Below are positions 32,895 to 43,600 of a DNA stretch of 64,000 bases, piece by piece. Where the stretch lies: assembly GCA_035622275.1 (NCBI GenBank), contig DASPVQ010000024.1, positions 1 through 64,000 on the forward strand, written 5' to 3'. A program made the position numbers and the translations under genes. The notes beneath the pieces are model-generated. The model searched no databases, was not told the origin of the DNA, and saw only the letters and a program-made list of their open reading frames with translations. Each line of letters begins with the position of its first letter. Position 1 is the stretch's first letter. This DNA comes from Thermoplasmata archaeon. Its GTDB lineage: Archaea; Thermoplasmatota; Thermoplasmata; Lutacidiplasmatales; UBA184.

Positions 32895-33717
32895 CCGGAA
32901 CGTTCCGCTCGAGCAAGTAGGTGAGCACCACCCCGACGAACTGCTGGGGTCGCGTCAGGTGGGGCACGTGGCCCACGTCCGGCAGCTCGCGTACCTGGCC
33001 GTTCCGCAACAGCCGCGCCAGCGCCGCGGTGATCCGGTGGAGAAACGGCGGGCTCTGGCTTCCCTCGGTGAGTAGCACTGGGATCAGGAGCTCGGCGAGC
33101 GGCGCGGGCGCCGGTGAGAGGGTCTCGGGGTCGTCGAACTCCTCGACCCAGCGCGGTGCGTTCGCCCGGAAGCGGGCGCGGACGAGCTCGGGGAGTCGGT
33201 CCCAGGCGCCGGGCTCGCTCGAGAACTGGTCGACGAACTGGGCCGCGGCGGTCTCCACGTCCCCGGCGCGGACCAGCCGCTGGAGCGCCCGAATCCCGTC
33301 GAGCAGCCGTTCCGCCTCGGGCGCGGTCGCCGCGTCACCCGCGAGCAGCCCGACGTACGTGGGCTCGTGGGCGACCACGCTGCGGACCATCTCCGGCCGA
33401 TCGACGGCGAGCCGGAGCGCGACCGCCGCGCCGTAGGAGTGGGCGACGACGTGGGCGGGGTACAGGTCGAGCGCCTCGAGCAGCCCGGCGAGGTCCGCCG
33501 CGTCGTCGTGGACCGGGCGCGTCCTCGGCACCGCAGGACTCGCCCCGTGGCCGCGCCGATCGTAGGCGACGACCTGCATCGACTGCTCGAAGCCCGGCAC
33601 GACCTCCGACCAGCTAGAATGGTCGACCCAGGAACCGTGCACGAGGACGACCGGGTCCCCGGAGGTCCCGTGCAGCTCGTAGTAGAGCTGCGTCCCGTTC
33701 GCCTGCGCGCTCGGCAT
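32887..33717 (-). CDS. Alpha/beta-fold hydrolase
   Basis: 276 residues from ATG 33717, which follows GGAGGGCGACG (good ribosome site). Oxyanion region VVLVHGSWVDHSSW, nucleophile AHSYGAAVALRLA (A-x-S-x-G) and catalytic His in DVGHVPHLTRPQQF. The family includes haloperoxidase-like and ester/lactone hydrolases. Substrate unknown. Further in-frame codons upstream give a 40-residue basic extension with no family character and were not used. Confidence 0.87.
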   Translation of the reverse strand: MPSAQANGTQLYYELHGTSGDPVVLVHGSWVDHSSWSEVVPGFEQSMQVVAYDRRGHGASPAVPRTRPVHDDAADLAGLLEALDLYPAHVVAHSYGAAVALRLAVDRPEMVRSVVAHEPTYVGLLAGDAATAPEAERLLDGIRALQRLVRAGDVETAAAQFVDQFSSEPGAWDRLPELVRARFRANAPRWVEEFDDPETLSPAPAPLAELLIPVLLTEGSQSPPFLHRITAALARLLRNGQVRELPDVGHVPHLTRPQQFVGVVLTYLLERNVPVT

Positions 33718-33872
33718 CGTCGCCCTCCGAGGGCGACGGGCGCCGTCGGCCCCTGCCGAGACCGCGTCGCGAGATAGCTTCGCGGTGGCGGCCCGGCGGC
33801 CTATATCCCGCGAGGGCCTCTTGCGCCCGAGGAGCAATCCTGAGCGCGATCTTCCAGCGGCCGCTGTGCGAC

Positions 33873-34133
33873 ATGGGGGCCGCGTACGACTTTGCGTTCC
33901 GGCCGCGAGTCGGGGACGCCGACACCGGGGCCGGCGGTCCGTGCGACGACCGTCCGCACCGGGTGGAGCTGTTCGCGGCGACCGCCGAGCCGGGGGCGAC
34001 GGACGCCGCCTGGCGCGCGTTCTCGCTCTGCCCCGAGCACGAGGCCCAGCTGCGCGTCTACGACGGCCGGCTCGTCGCGCGGGGAAGCGCGAGCCGGTTC
34101 CGGGCCGCGTCGCCGCCGCAGGGGGCGCGGTGA
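33873..34133 (+). CDS. Small Cys/His protein, start uncertain
   Basis: 86 residues from ATG 33873. The frame continues open upstream and there reads SAIFQRPLCD before this Met, after TATA-like ctatat at 33801-33806, so the real start may be earlier, with no ATG, GTG or TTG available (CTG at 33840 fits). Possible zinc ligands are the upstream Cys, GGPCDDRPH and SLCPEHE. Function unknown. Its stop overlaps the GTG of the aldo-keto reductase gene (GTGA), so they are co-transcribed. Confidence 0.55.
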   Translation: MGAAYDFAFRPRVGDADTGAGGPCDDRPHRVELFAATAEPGATDAAWRAFSLCPEHEAQLRVYDGRLVARGSASRFRAASPPQGAR

Positions 34134-34981
34134 CCGACCTGCCGCTCGACGGACTCCAGAGCCGGGTCCGGCTGAACCAGGGGCCGGAGATGCCCGTTCT
34201 CGGGCTCGGGGTCTTCCAGACCGAGCCCGGCCCGACGACCCGGCACGCCGTCGCCTGGGCCCTCGCGGCCGGCTACCGGCTCATCGACACCGCGGCGCTC
34301 TACGGCAACGAGGCCGACGTCGGGGCGGCGGTCCGCGAGAGCGGGATCCCCCGCGAGGAGATCTTCGTCACCACGAAGCTCTGGCACACCGAGCACGGTC
34401 GCGACCGCGCGCGACGCGCCTTCGCGGCAAGCCGGGAGCGGCTCGGTCTCGATTACGTCGACCTCTACCTCATCCACTGGCCGCGGGCCGAGACGCCCGA
34501 GGCGCGCCTCGCGTCCTGGGAGGCGCTCGAGGAGATCCACGCGGAGGGCCTCGCGCGCGCGGTCGGCGTCAGCAACTATGCGATCCGGCACCTCGAGGAG
34601 ATCGTCCACCGCTCCCACCTCGTCCCGGCGGTGAACCAGGTCGAGTTCCACCCGTTCCTGTACGACCCGACCGTACTCCGCTACGCCGCCGAGCACGGGA
34701 TCCGGGTGCAGGCGTACAGCCCCCTGACCCGCAACCGGCGGCTCGATGACCCCCGGATCGCCGCCATCGCTGAGGAGGTCGGACGGACGCCGGCGCAGGT
34801 CCTCGTCCGCTGGGGTCTCGAGCACGGCGTCGTCGAGATCCCGAAGTCGACGCACCGCGAACGGATCGAAGAGAACGCCCGGGTCTTCGACTTCGCGCTC
34901 TCCGGGGCGCAACGCGCGGCGCTCGACGCGCTCGCGGACCGCCGTCGCGTCACGCAGTGGAACCCGGAGGAGATCCCCTGA
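34130..34981 (+). CDS. Aldo-keto reductase
   Basis: 283-residue (beta/alpha)8 NADPH-dependent oxidoreductase. Catalytic tetrad in place: Asp and Tyr in LIDTAALYGNEADVG (about 50-55), Lys in VTTKLWHTEHG (about 80) and His in YLIHWPRA (about 113). C-terminal coenzyme motif VEIPKSTHRERIEENARVF. It resembles the 2,5-diketo-gluconate reductase/AKR5 group; physiological substrate unknown. Confidence 0.92.
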   Translation: MTDLPLDGLQSRVRLNQGPEMPVLGLGVFQTEPGPTTRHAVAWALAAGYRLIDTAALYGNEADVGAAVRESGIPREEIFVTTKLWHTEHGRDRARRAFAASRERLGLDYVDLYLIHWPRAETPEARLASWEALEEIHAEGLARAVGVSNYAIRHLEEIVHRSHLVPAVNQVEFHPFLYDPTVLRYAAEHGIRVQAYSPLTRNRRLDDPRIAAIAEEVGRTPAQVLVRWGLEHGVVEIPKSTHRERIEENARVFDFALSGAQRAALDALADRRRVTQWNPEEIP

Positions 34982-35033
34982 CCGGAGCCCGCGCGGGGCG
35001 TTCCGCCCGCCGGGCGCGGTCGTGGCGACCAGA

Positions 35034-35042
35034 CTTAATATA
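35034..35042 (+). promoter_or_regulatory. TATA box of the ferredoxin gene
   Basis: cttaatata, 33-41 nt before the ATG at 35075, predicting a leader of about 5-12 nt. Confidence 0.6.
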
Positions 35043-35074
35043 CCCTGCCTCGGTCAGTCGTACCGAGCGCGCCC

Positions 35075-35353
35075 ATGGTCAGCGTTGAGGTCGCCCACGA
35101 GAAGTGCACCGGGTGCACCCACTGCCGCGACGTCTGCCCGGTCACCGTCTTCGAGATGCAGCCTCGCGAGAACTGGCCGAACGTCGTCGACGATCCCCAG
35201 GTGGCGGCGAAGTTCCAGTTCCGGGCGGAGAAGTCGGCGGTGATCCACGGGCCGGACTGCATCATGTGCGAGGCCTGCCTGTTCGAGTGCGAGGGCGAGT
35301 GCATCACGATCGTCGACGACGAAGGGACCGTCCACCACTCGACGTACAAGTAG
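35075..35353 (+). CDS. Ferredoxin with two [4Fe-4S] sites
   Basis: 92 residues. First motif C-x2-C-x2-C-x3-C-P (CTGCTHCRDVCP, residues 11-22). Second motif CIMCEACLFECEGEC lacks the usual Pro after the fourth Cys and has a fifth Cys four residues on, like the extra cysteines of the NuoI of this window. About 40 residues separate the motifs, more than in a classical 2[4Fe-4S] ferredoxin. Plausible electron carrier between the 2-oxoacid:ferredoxin oxidoreductase and complex I (inference). Confidence 0.87.
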   Translation: MVSVEVAHEKCTGCTHCRDVCPVTVFEMQPRENWPNVVDDPQVAAKFQFRAEKSAVIHGPDCIMCEACLFECEGECITIVDDEGTVHHSTYK

Positions 35354-35366
35354 GGCGACCCGCCCG

Positions 35367-36350
35367 CTAGAACGCGGGGTGCTTCGGCCGGTAGAAGGCG
35401 CTGCGCACCTCCGGGGGATGCCCGTCCGCCGGGAAGCGGACGCGCACCGCGCTCGAGCGCCCGAACGCGGTGAACTCCAGCGAGTACCAGACCGCCACCC
35501 AGTCGCCGGCGGCCGAGCGGAACGCCTCGCCGAAGTGGTACGTCCCGTCCAGCACGCGGCTGAATCGACGCGCGAGCCCGTACGACCAGTCGAGCGCCTC
35601 GCCGGCCGAGCTCGGGGCGCCGGAGTGGGGGGGAGGGTCGAGCGGGGCCTCGATCGAGTTCGGCCCGTCGACGATCCCCCGGCCGAGCCGGTACCGCGCC
35701 CAGGTCGTGCGGACCCGGCCGTCCCGGGCCGTCTCGTTGAGGAGGACCCAGGAGAACGGGTTCCCCGTCGGCACGACCGCCCCGTACTCCCCGAGGCGCG
35801 TCCCGCGCCGGCCGACGACGAGGCGCCCGGCGACGCGGATCGCGAAGTACGCGGCGAAGAACGCGGTGATCGCCCAGAGCGTCCCGAGGTACCAGGCGAA
35901 GGGAACGTGGTTGCGCTCGACCCCGAGGAGAAGGTAGAACGAGGCGACCGACACGATCAGCGTCGCGAAGTTGATCGCCCGGTCCGCATCGAGGTGCACC
36001 TCGCGCCGGGAGAACGGGAGCAGCGGCGGGACGGCGAAGTTCGTGAACGCGTCCTGGAGCACGTGGCAGAGCCCGCCGATCCACATCACCGCGAAGTAGA
36101 TCCACGGCGAGCCCGGGGCGAGGAGCGGCGCGACCAGCGCGCCGGCGACCGCGAGGACGGTGATGCCGGTCAGCGAGTGGGTGATGCCGTGGTGGCGCAG
36201 GATCGGGAAGCGCCGCGCGATCGGGAGGAACAGGGCGTCCGCGTCCGGCAGGCCGCCCGCGAGCGCGCCGGCGGCGAGGTACTGCGGCTGGAAGCCGACC
36301 AGCCCGTAGGTGACGAGGTAGGCGACCAGGATGTGGGTGAACAGGTCCAC
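35367..36350 (-). CDS. DUF457-type membrane-bound metal-dependent hydrolase
   Basis: 327 residues. The N-terminal membrane domain has the conserved acidic/His pattern: MDLFTHILVAY, GGLPDADALF, HHGITHSLTG and LCHVLQDAFTNF, spread over four to five helices as in the YdjM/DUF457 family. The His/Asp set implies a metal-dependent hydrolase at the membrane. The C-terminal 130 residues form a soluble, beta-rich domain without a recognised match. Convergent with the ferredoxin gene. Confidence 0.83.
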   Translation of the reverse strand: MDLFTHILVAYLVTYGLVGFQPQYLAAGALAGGLPDADALFLPIARRFPILRHHGITHSLTGITVLAVAGALVAPLLAPGSPWIYFAVMWIGGLCHVLQDAFTNFAVPPLLPFSRREVHLDADRAINFATLIVSVASFYLLLGVERNHVPFAWYLGTLWAITAFFAAYFAIRVAGRLVVGRRGTRLGEYGAVVPTGNPFSWVLLNETARDGRVRTTWARYRLGRGIVDGPNSIEAPLDPPPHSGAPSSAGEALDWSYGLARRFSRVLDGTYHFGEAFRSAAGDWVAVWYSLEFTAFGRSSAVRVRFPADGHPPEVRSAFYRPKHPAF

Positions 36351-36368
36351 GGTCGCCGGGGGCGCTTA

Positions 36369-36635
36369 CTACAGGAGCCCCTCTTCCATGACCTCGACCG
36401 ACTCGACGCCGGGGACCTTGGCGAGGGCGTGCTCGGTCGACTCGAGGACGCCGCCGGCGTCGTCCATCACGACCGAGACGAGCAGCGAGCGCAGCCCGTA
36501 GGCGATGTCCTTCGCCTGCATCCCCCGGATCGTGACGCCGGCCGGGATCGACGCCGGGATCGCCCGCGCGACCGCGGCGAGATCGGTCTCGACGCCGTGG
36601 GGCATCAGGCGGAACAGGACGGCGACCTTGCCCAT
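36369..36635 (-). CDS. ef1b: Translation elongation factor aEF-1-beta
   Basis: 88 residues, the full length of the archaeal protein, which is just the EF1 guanine-nucleotide-exchange domain. GKVAVLFRLMPHGVETDL and the C-terminal VPGVESVEVMEEGLL match the family ferredoxin-like fold. It exchanges GDP for GTP on aEF-1-alpha. ATG at 36635 with AGGAGG nine bases upstream, overlapping the end of the zinc-ribbon gene. Confidence 0.93.
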   Translation of the reverse strand: MGKVAVLFRLMPHGVETDLAAVARAIPASIPAGVTIRGMQAKDIAYGLRSLLVSVVMDDAGGVLESTEHALAKVPGVESVEVMEEGLL

Positions 36636-36645
36636 GCACCCTCCT

Positions 36646-36825
36646 CTAGGGACCGTGGAAGTCGCACTTCGGGCAGTGGTAGCCGACGCTCTGGTCGCGG
36701 CAGCGCGCGCACCGGGCGATCGTCACCTCGCCGCAACTGGGACAGGAGAACTGCGTCGCGCCCGGCGCCGGCACGACCCGACCGCACGAGGTGCAGTGCA
36801 CCACGACCACCGCGGCGGAGGCCAC
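36646..36825 (-). CDS. Zn-ribbon RNA-binding protein linked to translation (COG2888 type)
   Basis: 59 residues with a GTG start, too short for usual ORF calling. Eight cysteines in four CxxC pairs: CTSC (11-14), CPSC (28-31), CARC (39-42) and CPKC (51-54), ending in DFHGP, which is the pattern of the small archaeal zinc-ribbon protein encoded next to aEF-1-beta in many genomes. The gap to ef1b is 10 bp, so the pair forms an operon. The family is thought to act in translation; mechanism not known. Confidence 0.88.
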   Translation of the reverse strand: MASAAVVVVHCTSCGRVVPAPGATQFSCPSCGEVTIARCARCRDQSVGYHCPKCDFHGP

Positions 36826-36834
36826 GCGAACGAC

Positions 36835-37662
36835 TCACTTCCTCGCCGTCGGCCGACGGCGCGCGGCCACCCGGGTGGCGAATATAAAGAGTGCCCCGAA
36901 GAAGGCGATCGCGCCGGCGATGTACCAGACCGTGTCGTCCGGCGCGGGGCCGGCGACGTAGAACGTGACCGAGTACGACGTCGCGCCGCCGGCGAACGTG
37001 ACGAGACCGTGCTGGTCCGAAAGCGAGGCCGTGAACGTGTGGTCGCCCGAGGCGAGCCCGAGCGTCGGGTAGCGGAAGGTCGCGGTGTAGTTCGCGCCGG
37101 CCGCGAGCCTCGGGATGGCGAGCGTCCCCACCGGCGCGCCGTCGAGGTCGATCGTGAGGTTGAACGGCGCGACGGCCGCGTTCGAGCCCGCCACCAAGAA
37201 CAGCGTGAGCACGAACGGCTGCGCGACGTTCACCCGCAGCGTGACGTTCAGCGTCTGGTTCAGCGTCGCGTTGCGCGAGCTGATCATCACGAGGATCGTC
37301 ACCAGCTCGGCGATCGACCCGACGGTGAGCTTCGTCGTGCCGGCGATGCCGTTCGTGATCGTTCCGGTCGTCGGGCTCAGCGAGATGCCGGTCGTGTTCG
37401 TCTCGCTGGTCGACGCCCACCAGGTCACGTTCCCGATCAGCGTGCCGTTCGCGCTGAACGCCGGGCCGCCGGTGCCGTTGACCGCGTAGGAGGCGTTCGA
37501 CTGCGTCGAGATCAGCGACGGGCCGGTGACGTTCCCCCGCACCGGCGTCGTCGCGAACGCGACCGGGTGCGCGCTCGCGGCCCCGCTCCCGACCGGGCCG
37601 AGGGCGAGCGCGAGAGCGAGGAGGACGAGCACCACGGGGGCCCGGCGCAGTGGGGTCGTCAC
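36835..37662 (-). CDS. Secreted, C-terminally membrane-anchored surface protein
   Basis: 275 residues from GTG 37662, which overlaps the aglB stop (GTGA); longer starts lie inside aglB. N-terminal signal peptide (about 8-30: APVVLVLLALALALG), beta-rich extracellular part with about ten N-x-S/T sequons (NVT, NAS, NGT, NTT, NAT, NQT, NLT, NYT), and a C-terminal transmembrane helix near 245-264 followed by RRRPTARK. Its translational coupling to the oligosaccharyltransferase suggests a glycosylated partner or substrate. Ends 10 bp before the zinc-ribbon gene. Confidence 0.75.
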   Translation of the reverse strand: MTTPLRRAPVVLVLLALALALGPVGSGAASAHPVAFATTPVRGNVTGPSLISTQSNASYAVNGTGGPAFSANGTLIGNVTWWASTSETNTTGISLSPTTGTITNGIAGTTKLTVGSIAELVTILVMISSRNATLNQTLNVTLRVNVAQPFVLTLFLVAGSNAAVAPFNLTIDLDGAPVGTLAIPRLAAGANYTATFRYPTLGLASGDHTFTASLSDQHGLVTFAGGATSYSVTFYVAGPAPDDTVWYIAGAIAFFGALFIFATRVAARRRPTARK

Positions 37663-40600
37663 CGGCGCGTCCACCTCCGGGTCCGCCACCACCGGTAGGC
37701 GAGCACTCCGACGACGAGCGCGATCGCCGGCACGAAGCTCACGAGCGGCACGAACCAGTCGGGCAAGCCGCTCGGCGGCGAGGTGACGCCCGGCCCGGTG
37801 ACGAGGATCGGGGCGGTGCCGTTCGTCGTCGACGCCTTGACGCTCGCGAGCGGCACGTTGAGCGCGGCCGCGGCCTGGTAGGCCCCGCTCTCGTTGACGA
37901 CCGAGGCCTGCACGGTCACGAAGCCGGCGGGGACGAAGACGGCGGCGCTCGCGCTCAGGCTCACGTTGTAGCTCGCGTTCTCGAACGGATCGAGCGAGAC
38001 GTTCGCCCCGAGCGGGCCGCTCGCCGAGAGGAACGTCGCGCTCCAGCCGTAGGCCTCGAGGCGCGGCAGGTCGACGATCGAGAGCCGGACGGTCTCGAGG
38101 CTGTTGCCGGTGTTGGCCAGGTAGAACGGCACGAGCGCGCTCGTCGGACCCACGGTCGGCCGGCTCGCCACGGCCGCGCCCACGGCGACGCCGAAGGTGG
38201 GAACGATCCGCACGGTCGGGGAGAACGCACCGACGACGGTGCCGTTAGCGAGGGCGAGTTCGATGACGACCGGCGGGTGGAGCGTGCTGGTCGCGCCCGG
38301 GACCGCGATCGAGACCGCAGCGCTCGTCGTGCCGGCGCCGGCCCCGGGCGCGAGCGTCGCGTTCGCGAACGAGAAGGTGAAGCCCCAGGTCGACGGGCTG
38401 CCGACCGGGTGCACGAGCAGGGGGGCGTTGCCGGTGTTGACCATGGCGAAGGCGAAGACCGCGGTCCCCGGCGAGGTGATCGTGGCGGTCGACGATCCCA
38501 CGGGCGTGACGGCCGCCGTGAGGACGCTCTCGTAGGCGAGCGCCAGCGTCACCCCCACGTTGCCGTTCGAGACCGAGAAGGAGACGAGCGCGGTCGCGGT
38601 CGTCGCGACGCCGTAGGGCACGCCGAAGGAACTCGCGCGCGCGCTGTAGGTCCCGGCGGGCAACGCGACCGTGAACGGGACGCCCGGCGCGACGCCCGGA
38701 TAGACGACCGAGACCCCGAAGGAGTTCGTGAGGGTGACGTTCGCCGGCCCCAGGAGCGGGGCGGCGGCGCTCGGTGAGACGACCAGGACCGTCGCCGTCC
38801 ACGTCGGGGTCAACGCGAGCGCGAGGCTGGACGGCGCGCTCAGCGAGGCCGGTGCGCTCGCGAACCCGGCGAGGGGCTCCGAGCCGCCGCCCCCCGACGC
38901 GTAGATCGAGTAGGTGCCCGGCAGCACCTGCGTCGAGAACGTGCCGCTCGGCGCGGCGACGATCGTCAGGTTGTCGTAGGGGAAGGGACCGAGGAGCCGG
39001 ACCGTCCCGCTCACCAGGCCCGGGACGCCGGTCGCCGACAGCGTGCCGTTGAGCCAGACGAGATCGGTCGTCGGCACCATCGGTACCGGGCAGCGGGTCG
39101 AGTTCGTGCCGATGCTGCACGTCGTGCCGGGACGCGCGGTCCAGGAGACGGTGTAGGCCCCCGCGCTCGAGAGCTCCGAGGTGAGCGCGCTCGCGCCGAC
39201 GCTGAACGTGGTGTTCGTGGGCAGATCCGCCGAGAACGTGCCGCTCGCCGTCGTGAGCGCGACGGTCGCGCCGCTGGTCGACGTGAGCGTGAGCGGCACC
39301 GCGACCAGGAGCGTCGTGTTCGTCGAGCGCTGCAGCGAGCCCGTTACCTCGACGCCGCGGCCCGTGACGCTCAGCGTGGGCGTCGCGGTTCCCCCGGCGC
39401 CGATCGTCAGCGGGACGAGGCTCGCGTACTGGACGCCGCCGGCGGAGAGCGTGGCCAGCGCGCTGTAGCGACCGGCGGGCGCGTAGAAGCCGTGGGTGAA
39501 GGCCGTCCCGTTGACGGTGGCGTTGAACAGCGGGGAGGAGAGCGCGACCGTGACGTTCGCCGCCGCGCCGCCGCTCGGCAGCGCGAGGGTCCCGGTCGAG
39601 TTGCGGGCGTTGACCAGCAGCATCGTCAGGTTCGCCGACGCCGCGCCGATCCCGAGCGCGACGTTCAGTGTCCGCGACGGGAGGTAGAGCGTCGACCCGT
39701 TCCCCGTCGGAGCCCAGCCGGTCACCGAGTAGAGGCCCGGCGACAGGCCGGTCGTGAACGAGGGGCCGCCGACCAGGCTCGTGTTCGTCCCGGTCTCGGT
39801 CGTCGCGGTGAAGTTGACCCGGATGCCGCCCGGCGGGCCCCCGACGATGCGCAGGTTGACGGTGACCGGGCTCAGCGCGACCGGGTAGACGGTGATCGCG
39901 CCGAGCCCGTTGGGCGAGAGCCCGCACTCGCTCGTGGTCGCAAAGCCAGCGGCGGCGACGGTCAGGCAGTACGTGGTCGCCGGGGCCGGGACCACCGACG
40001 GGACGTAGGCGATGAGCGTGCCGGAGGCCGTGCTGAGGGCGGTCGCGTTGGCGCCGCCGGAGCCGGCCGACACCGTGGCGGTCGCGGCCGCCGGGTGGAA
40101 GAGCTTGCCGTTCGCCAGGCGGCTGCCGATCGAAAAGTGCGCGGCGACCGCCACGGACGGGACGAGCGGCAGGTTGGTCGGGGCGCTCAGGCTCACGGAG
40201 GTCAGCGCGGCGTAGACGGTCGAGCCGGCGGTCGTGGTCCCACCGAGGCCGAGGACGCTGTAGCTGCCGCTGGGCAGGTAGAACGCGTACGTCCCGTTGA
40301 CCGCCCACGTGTAGGACGGGGCTCCGGCGGCGCTGGTCGCGCTGACGAAGAACGTCGTCTGGTTGGTCACCGGTCCGACCGGCACGATCGCCCCCGCGAG
40401 TCGGATCGCCCGGGACAGGGGGACCGCGAGCCCGACGCTCGGGCTGAGCGCGCTGGTCGTCACGCTCGCCAGCCCGCTATCGAGCGTCGTCCCCACGTAG
40501 CCGATCACCGAGACCGAGTAGTTCCCGAACGGTAGGCGCGCGGTCGCGACGCCGTCGGCCCCCGTCAGCACGACCGTCCCGTTCGTGGCCGCTCGGCCGG

Positions 40601-43600
40601 CGATCGTGAGGGGGGAGATCGTGGTGTTCGTGAACACCGGCACCGGCGTGAACCGGACGGGAAGGCCGGCGATCGGTGTGCCCGCGGCGCTGACGGTCAC
40701 CGCGACGGAGACCGTCGGGCGCACGGTGAGGTTGCCCGCGAAGCCCGACCCGGCGTTCGCGATCACGACCGGTACCCCGGCCGAGACGTTCGCCGTCCCG
40801 GGGACCGCCGCGCTGAGCGTGTAGTTGCCGGGCGCGTAGGCGGTGAACGAGAAGCCGCCGGAGGAGTTCGTGGTCTCGGAGGCGACGGTCCCCGACGCGT
40901 TGCCGAGCGTGACGAACGCCCCCGAGACCGTGTTGCCGAGGGGGTCGAGGACGGTCCCCTTGATCGCTCCGACCGCAAGACCGGCGCTCGCGTTGGTCGC
41001 GCCGCCTGGCGTGATCGTGAGCGCCGACTGCGTGAAGTTGTGGCCGGCGTAGAGGACGTCGTAGTCGTAGATGCCCGGCGGCACGTTCGCGAGATCGAAG
41101 GACCCGCTCGCGTCCGTCGTCGCCGTGATCTTCGACAGGTTGCCGGCGCCCCAGAGGACCACCTGCGCGCCCGGGACGACCCGGTCGGTCGACGGCTCGT
41201 AGGTGGTCGAGTTCGCGGTGTTCCAGTAGACGAGTCCCGACACCGTCCCGCCGCGCAGCGTGATCGTCATCGGGAGGTTCGGCGGGGTGAACGACAGCGC
41301 GAGGGCGCTGGGCACCGTGATCGGGATCGACTGGAGGAGCGTCGCGCCCTGCTGCGTGAGCCCCTGAAGGGCCCCGGTCGTGACGTTGAGCGTGTCGTTC
41401 CCCGGCGGCAGCACGATCGAGAAGGATCCGTCCGGCGCGGTCGTGACGCTCATGTGCGGGATGCCCCACTGATCGAAGACGGTCACCCGCGCGCCGCCGA
41501 CGGGTGCGCCGTTCGGGAGCACGAGGTTGCCCAGCACGGTCTGGCCGGGGTAGTACTCCAGGATCGACTCGCCGCCGGAGAAGTAGCGGTAGGCGCTGGT
41601 GTTCGCGATGCCGCCGACGGTCTTCTGCAGGTTGAGCGCGCTCGGCTGGTTCATCGCCGTGTAGCAGCCCGAGTTCACCGCGGCCTCGGCGGCGGAGGGG
41701 CAGTAGTAGGCCGTCTTGTAGACGACCATGAAGTGCTGCAGCATCCATCCCGGCTCGACCGGGTCGCTCGCCACGGCGCCCTCGAGGCCCGGGATGCCGA
41801 ACCCCTGTCCGATGTCCGTCCCGTTGTAGCCGAAGTAGGTGCGGTAGATGATCGAGTTGAAGAACGGGGCGAAGTAGTTGACCGTGTAGCTCACGGCGGC
41901 GACGTCCGCCGGCACGTCGCCGAGCGGGTAGGTGTTGCCGTCGGAGCCCAGGACGGTGACGTTGAAGTACGTCTGGGGATCGCCCGCCGCGTTGATGATG
42001 CGACCGGTGAGGTCCGCCGGCGCGTAGTAGATTCCCGTGTCCTGGCCGCTGAACGGGATCAGCCGGCTGTCCGCCATGTCGTAGCGGATCGACCAGCCCG
42101 TGTAGGCCTGGATGTCGTTGTAGAGCGACGCGACCCCCGAGAGGGGCAGCGAGGAGGCGATGAAGTAGGAGACCGCCATGTACATCGCGTTGTCGAGCGT
42201 GAGCGTCGTCGGGTCGACCGGCAGGTAGCGCTCGGGGTGCGCGACGACGAGCGCGTAGTCCATCGACTCGTTGACGAGGTAGTTGTGCAGCTGCGTGACG
42301 TTGAGGCCATCCCGCGCGAGGATCGTGTTCAGCGCCGCGGGCAGGTAGGATAGCCCGGTCTTCAGTTGCTCGGCCTGCAGCAGCGTCGTCGCGAGGACCG
42401 CGATGGCGCTCGACTCGTTCTGCGCGAGCAGGAACTGGCCGGCCGGATCGATCCCGTTCTGGAAGTTGTCGGCGACGCTGGGATGCTGGCCCTGGTCGAT
42501 CGCCTGGAAGCCGTAGTCCCACCAGCTCACGAAGGCCGGACGGTCCTGCGGGGCGGCGCTCGTATCCTGGGTCGCGAGCCAGTTGTAGCCGGCGCTGTCG
42601 TACTGGTTCGAGGTGTCGAGCGATGTGCCGGCGGCGCCGAAGTAGTTCTGGTCGGTCGTCGCGTTTCCCTTCAGCCAGGACGGCAGGGAGTCGTAGACCT
42701 GTTCGGAGGCCTGGGCCTTCGTGTTGCTGGGGATCCCGGCGTCGATCCCCACCCAGACGTTGGGGAGCACGATGACGAGGATCAGCAGGAAGATCAGCAC
42801 GTGGCGGGCCTTGAACGCCTTGCGGAACGCGGCGAACTGGCTTCCCCGGTCGGAGAGCGAGGCGACCGTGCGCCGAAGGGCGGGGTAGCCGGCGACGTCC
42901 AGCGCGCGCTCGATCGCCTCCGCGGGCAGGAGGGCGAAGGCCGGACTGCCGAGGAGGAAGAACTTGGCGGCCGAGATCGGCAGGTAGATCGACAGGACAC
43001 CGAACACGAGGAAGACGACGTGCTGGCGTCGGAAGCGTCCCCGGATCAGCTTCCAGACGAACAGCCCGATGCCGGCGAAGGCGAGGAAGAACGTCACGAT
43101 CCCGTAGCCGACGACGAGCTGGTCGAACGACGGGGCCTGGGCCTCGGCGACGGTCGAGTAGATCAGCGTCTTGACGAAGTAGCCCTGTCCCGTGACGATG
43201 CTGGTGAAGTAGCGGGGCTCGAAGACGAACAGGAACAGCGCCGCGAGCCCGACGAGGCCGACCAGCGCCGGGATCGAGAAGATCCACGGGACGTCCCGCA
43301 GGAGCAGGAACGGGAGCATCAGCCCGAGCGTCCCGAAGAACAGGATCAGGGGCAGGTCGAACCAGGCGCTGAACTGGTGCTGGACGATGTAGTAGGGAGC
43401 CGCCATCGGGAAGGCGATGAGCCCGGTGATCGCCGTCGCGACGTAGAGTCCGAAGGAGTCGACGCGGCGGATCCGCTCGACGACCATCAGGATCACGAGG
43501 GAGATCCCGATCACGACGATCGCGTAGGTGTAGCCCTGCCAGGCGAGCGCGAGCGCGCCGAGGGAGACGCCGGTGAAGACGGCCCATTTGATCGCGGTGC

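Noticed and set aside
39000-40600. Short plus-strand open frames opposite the AglB extension
   Set aside because: They are Val/Ala/Thr-rich reverse readings of the low-complexity surface domain and lack promoters or ribosome sites.
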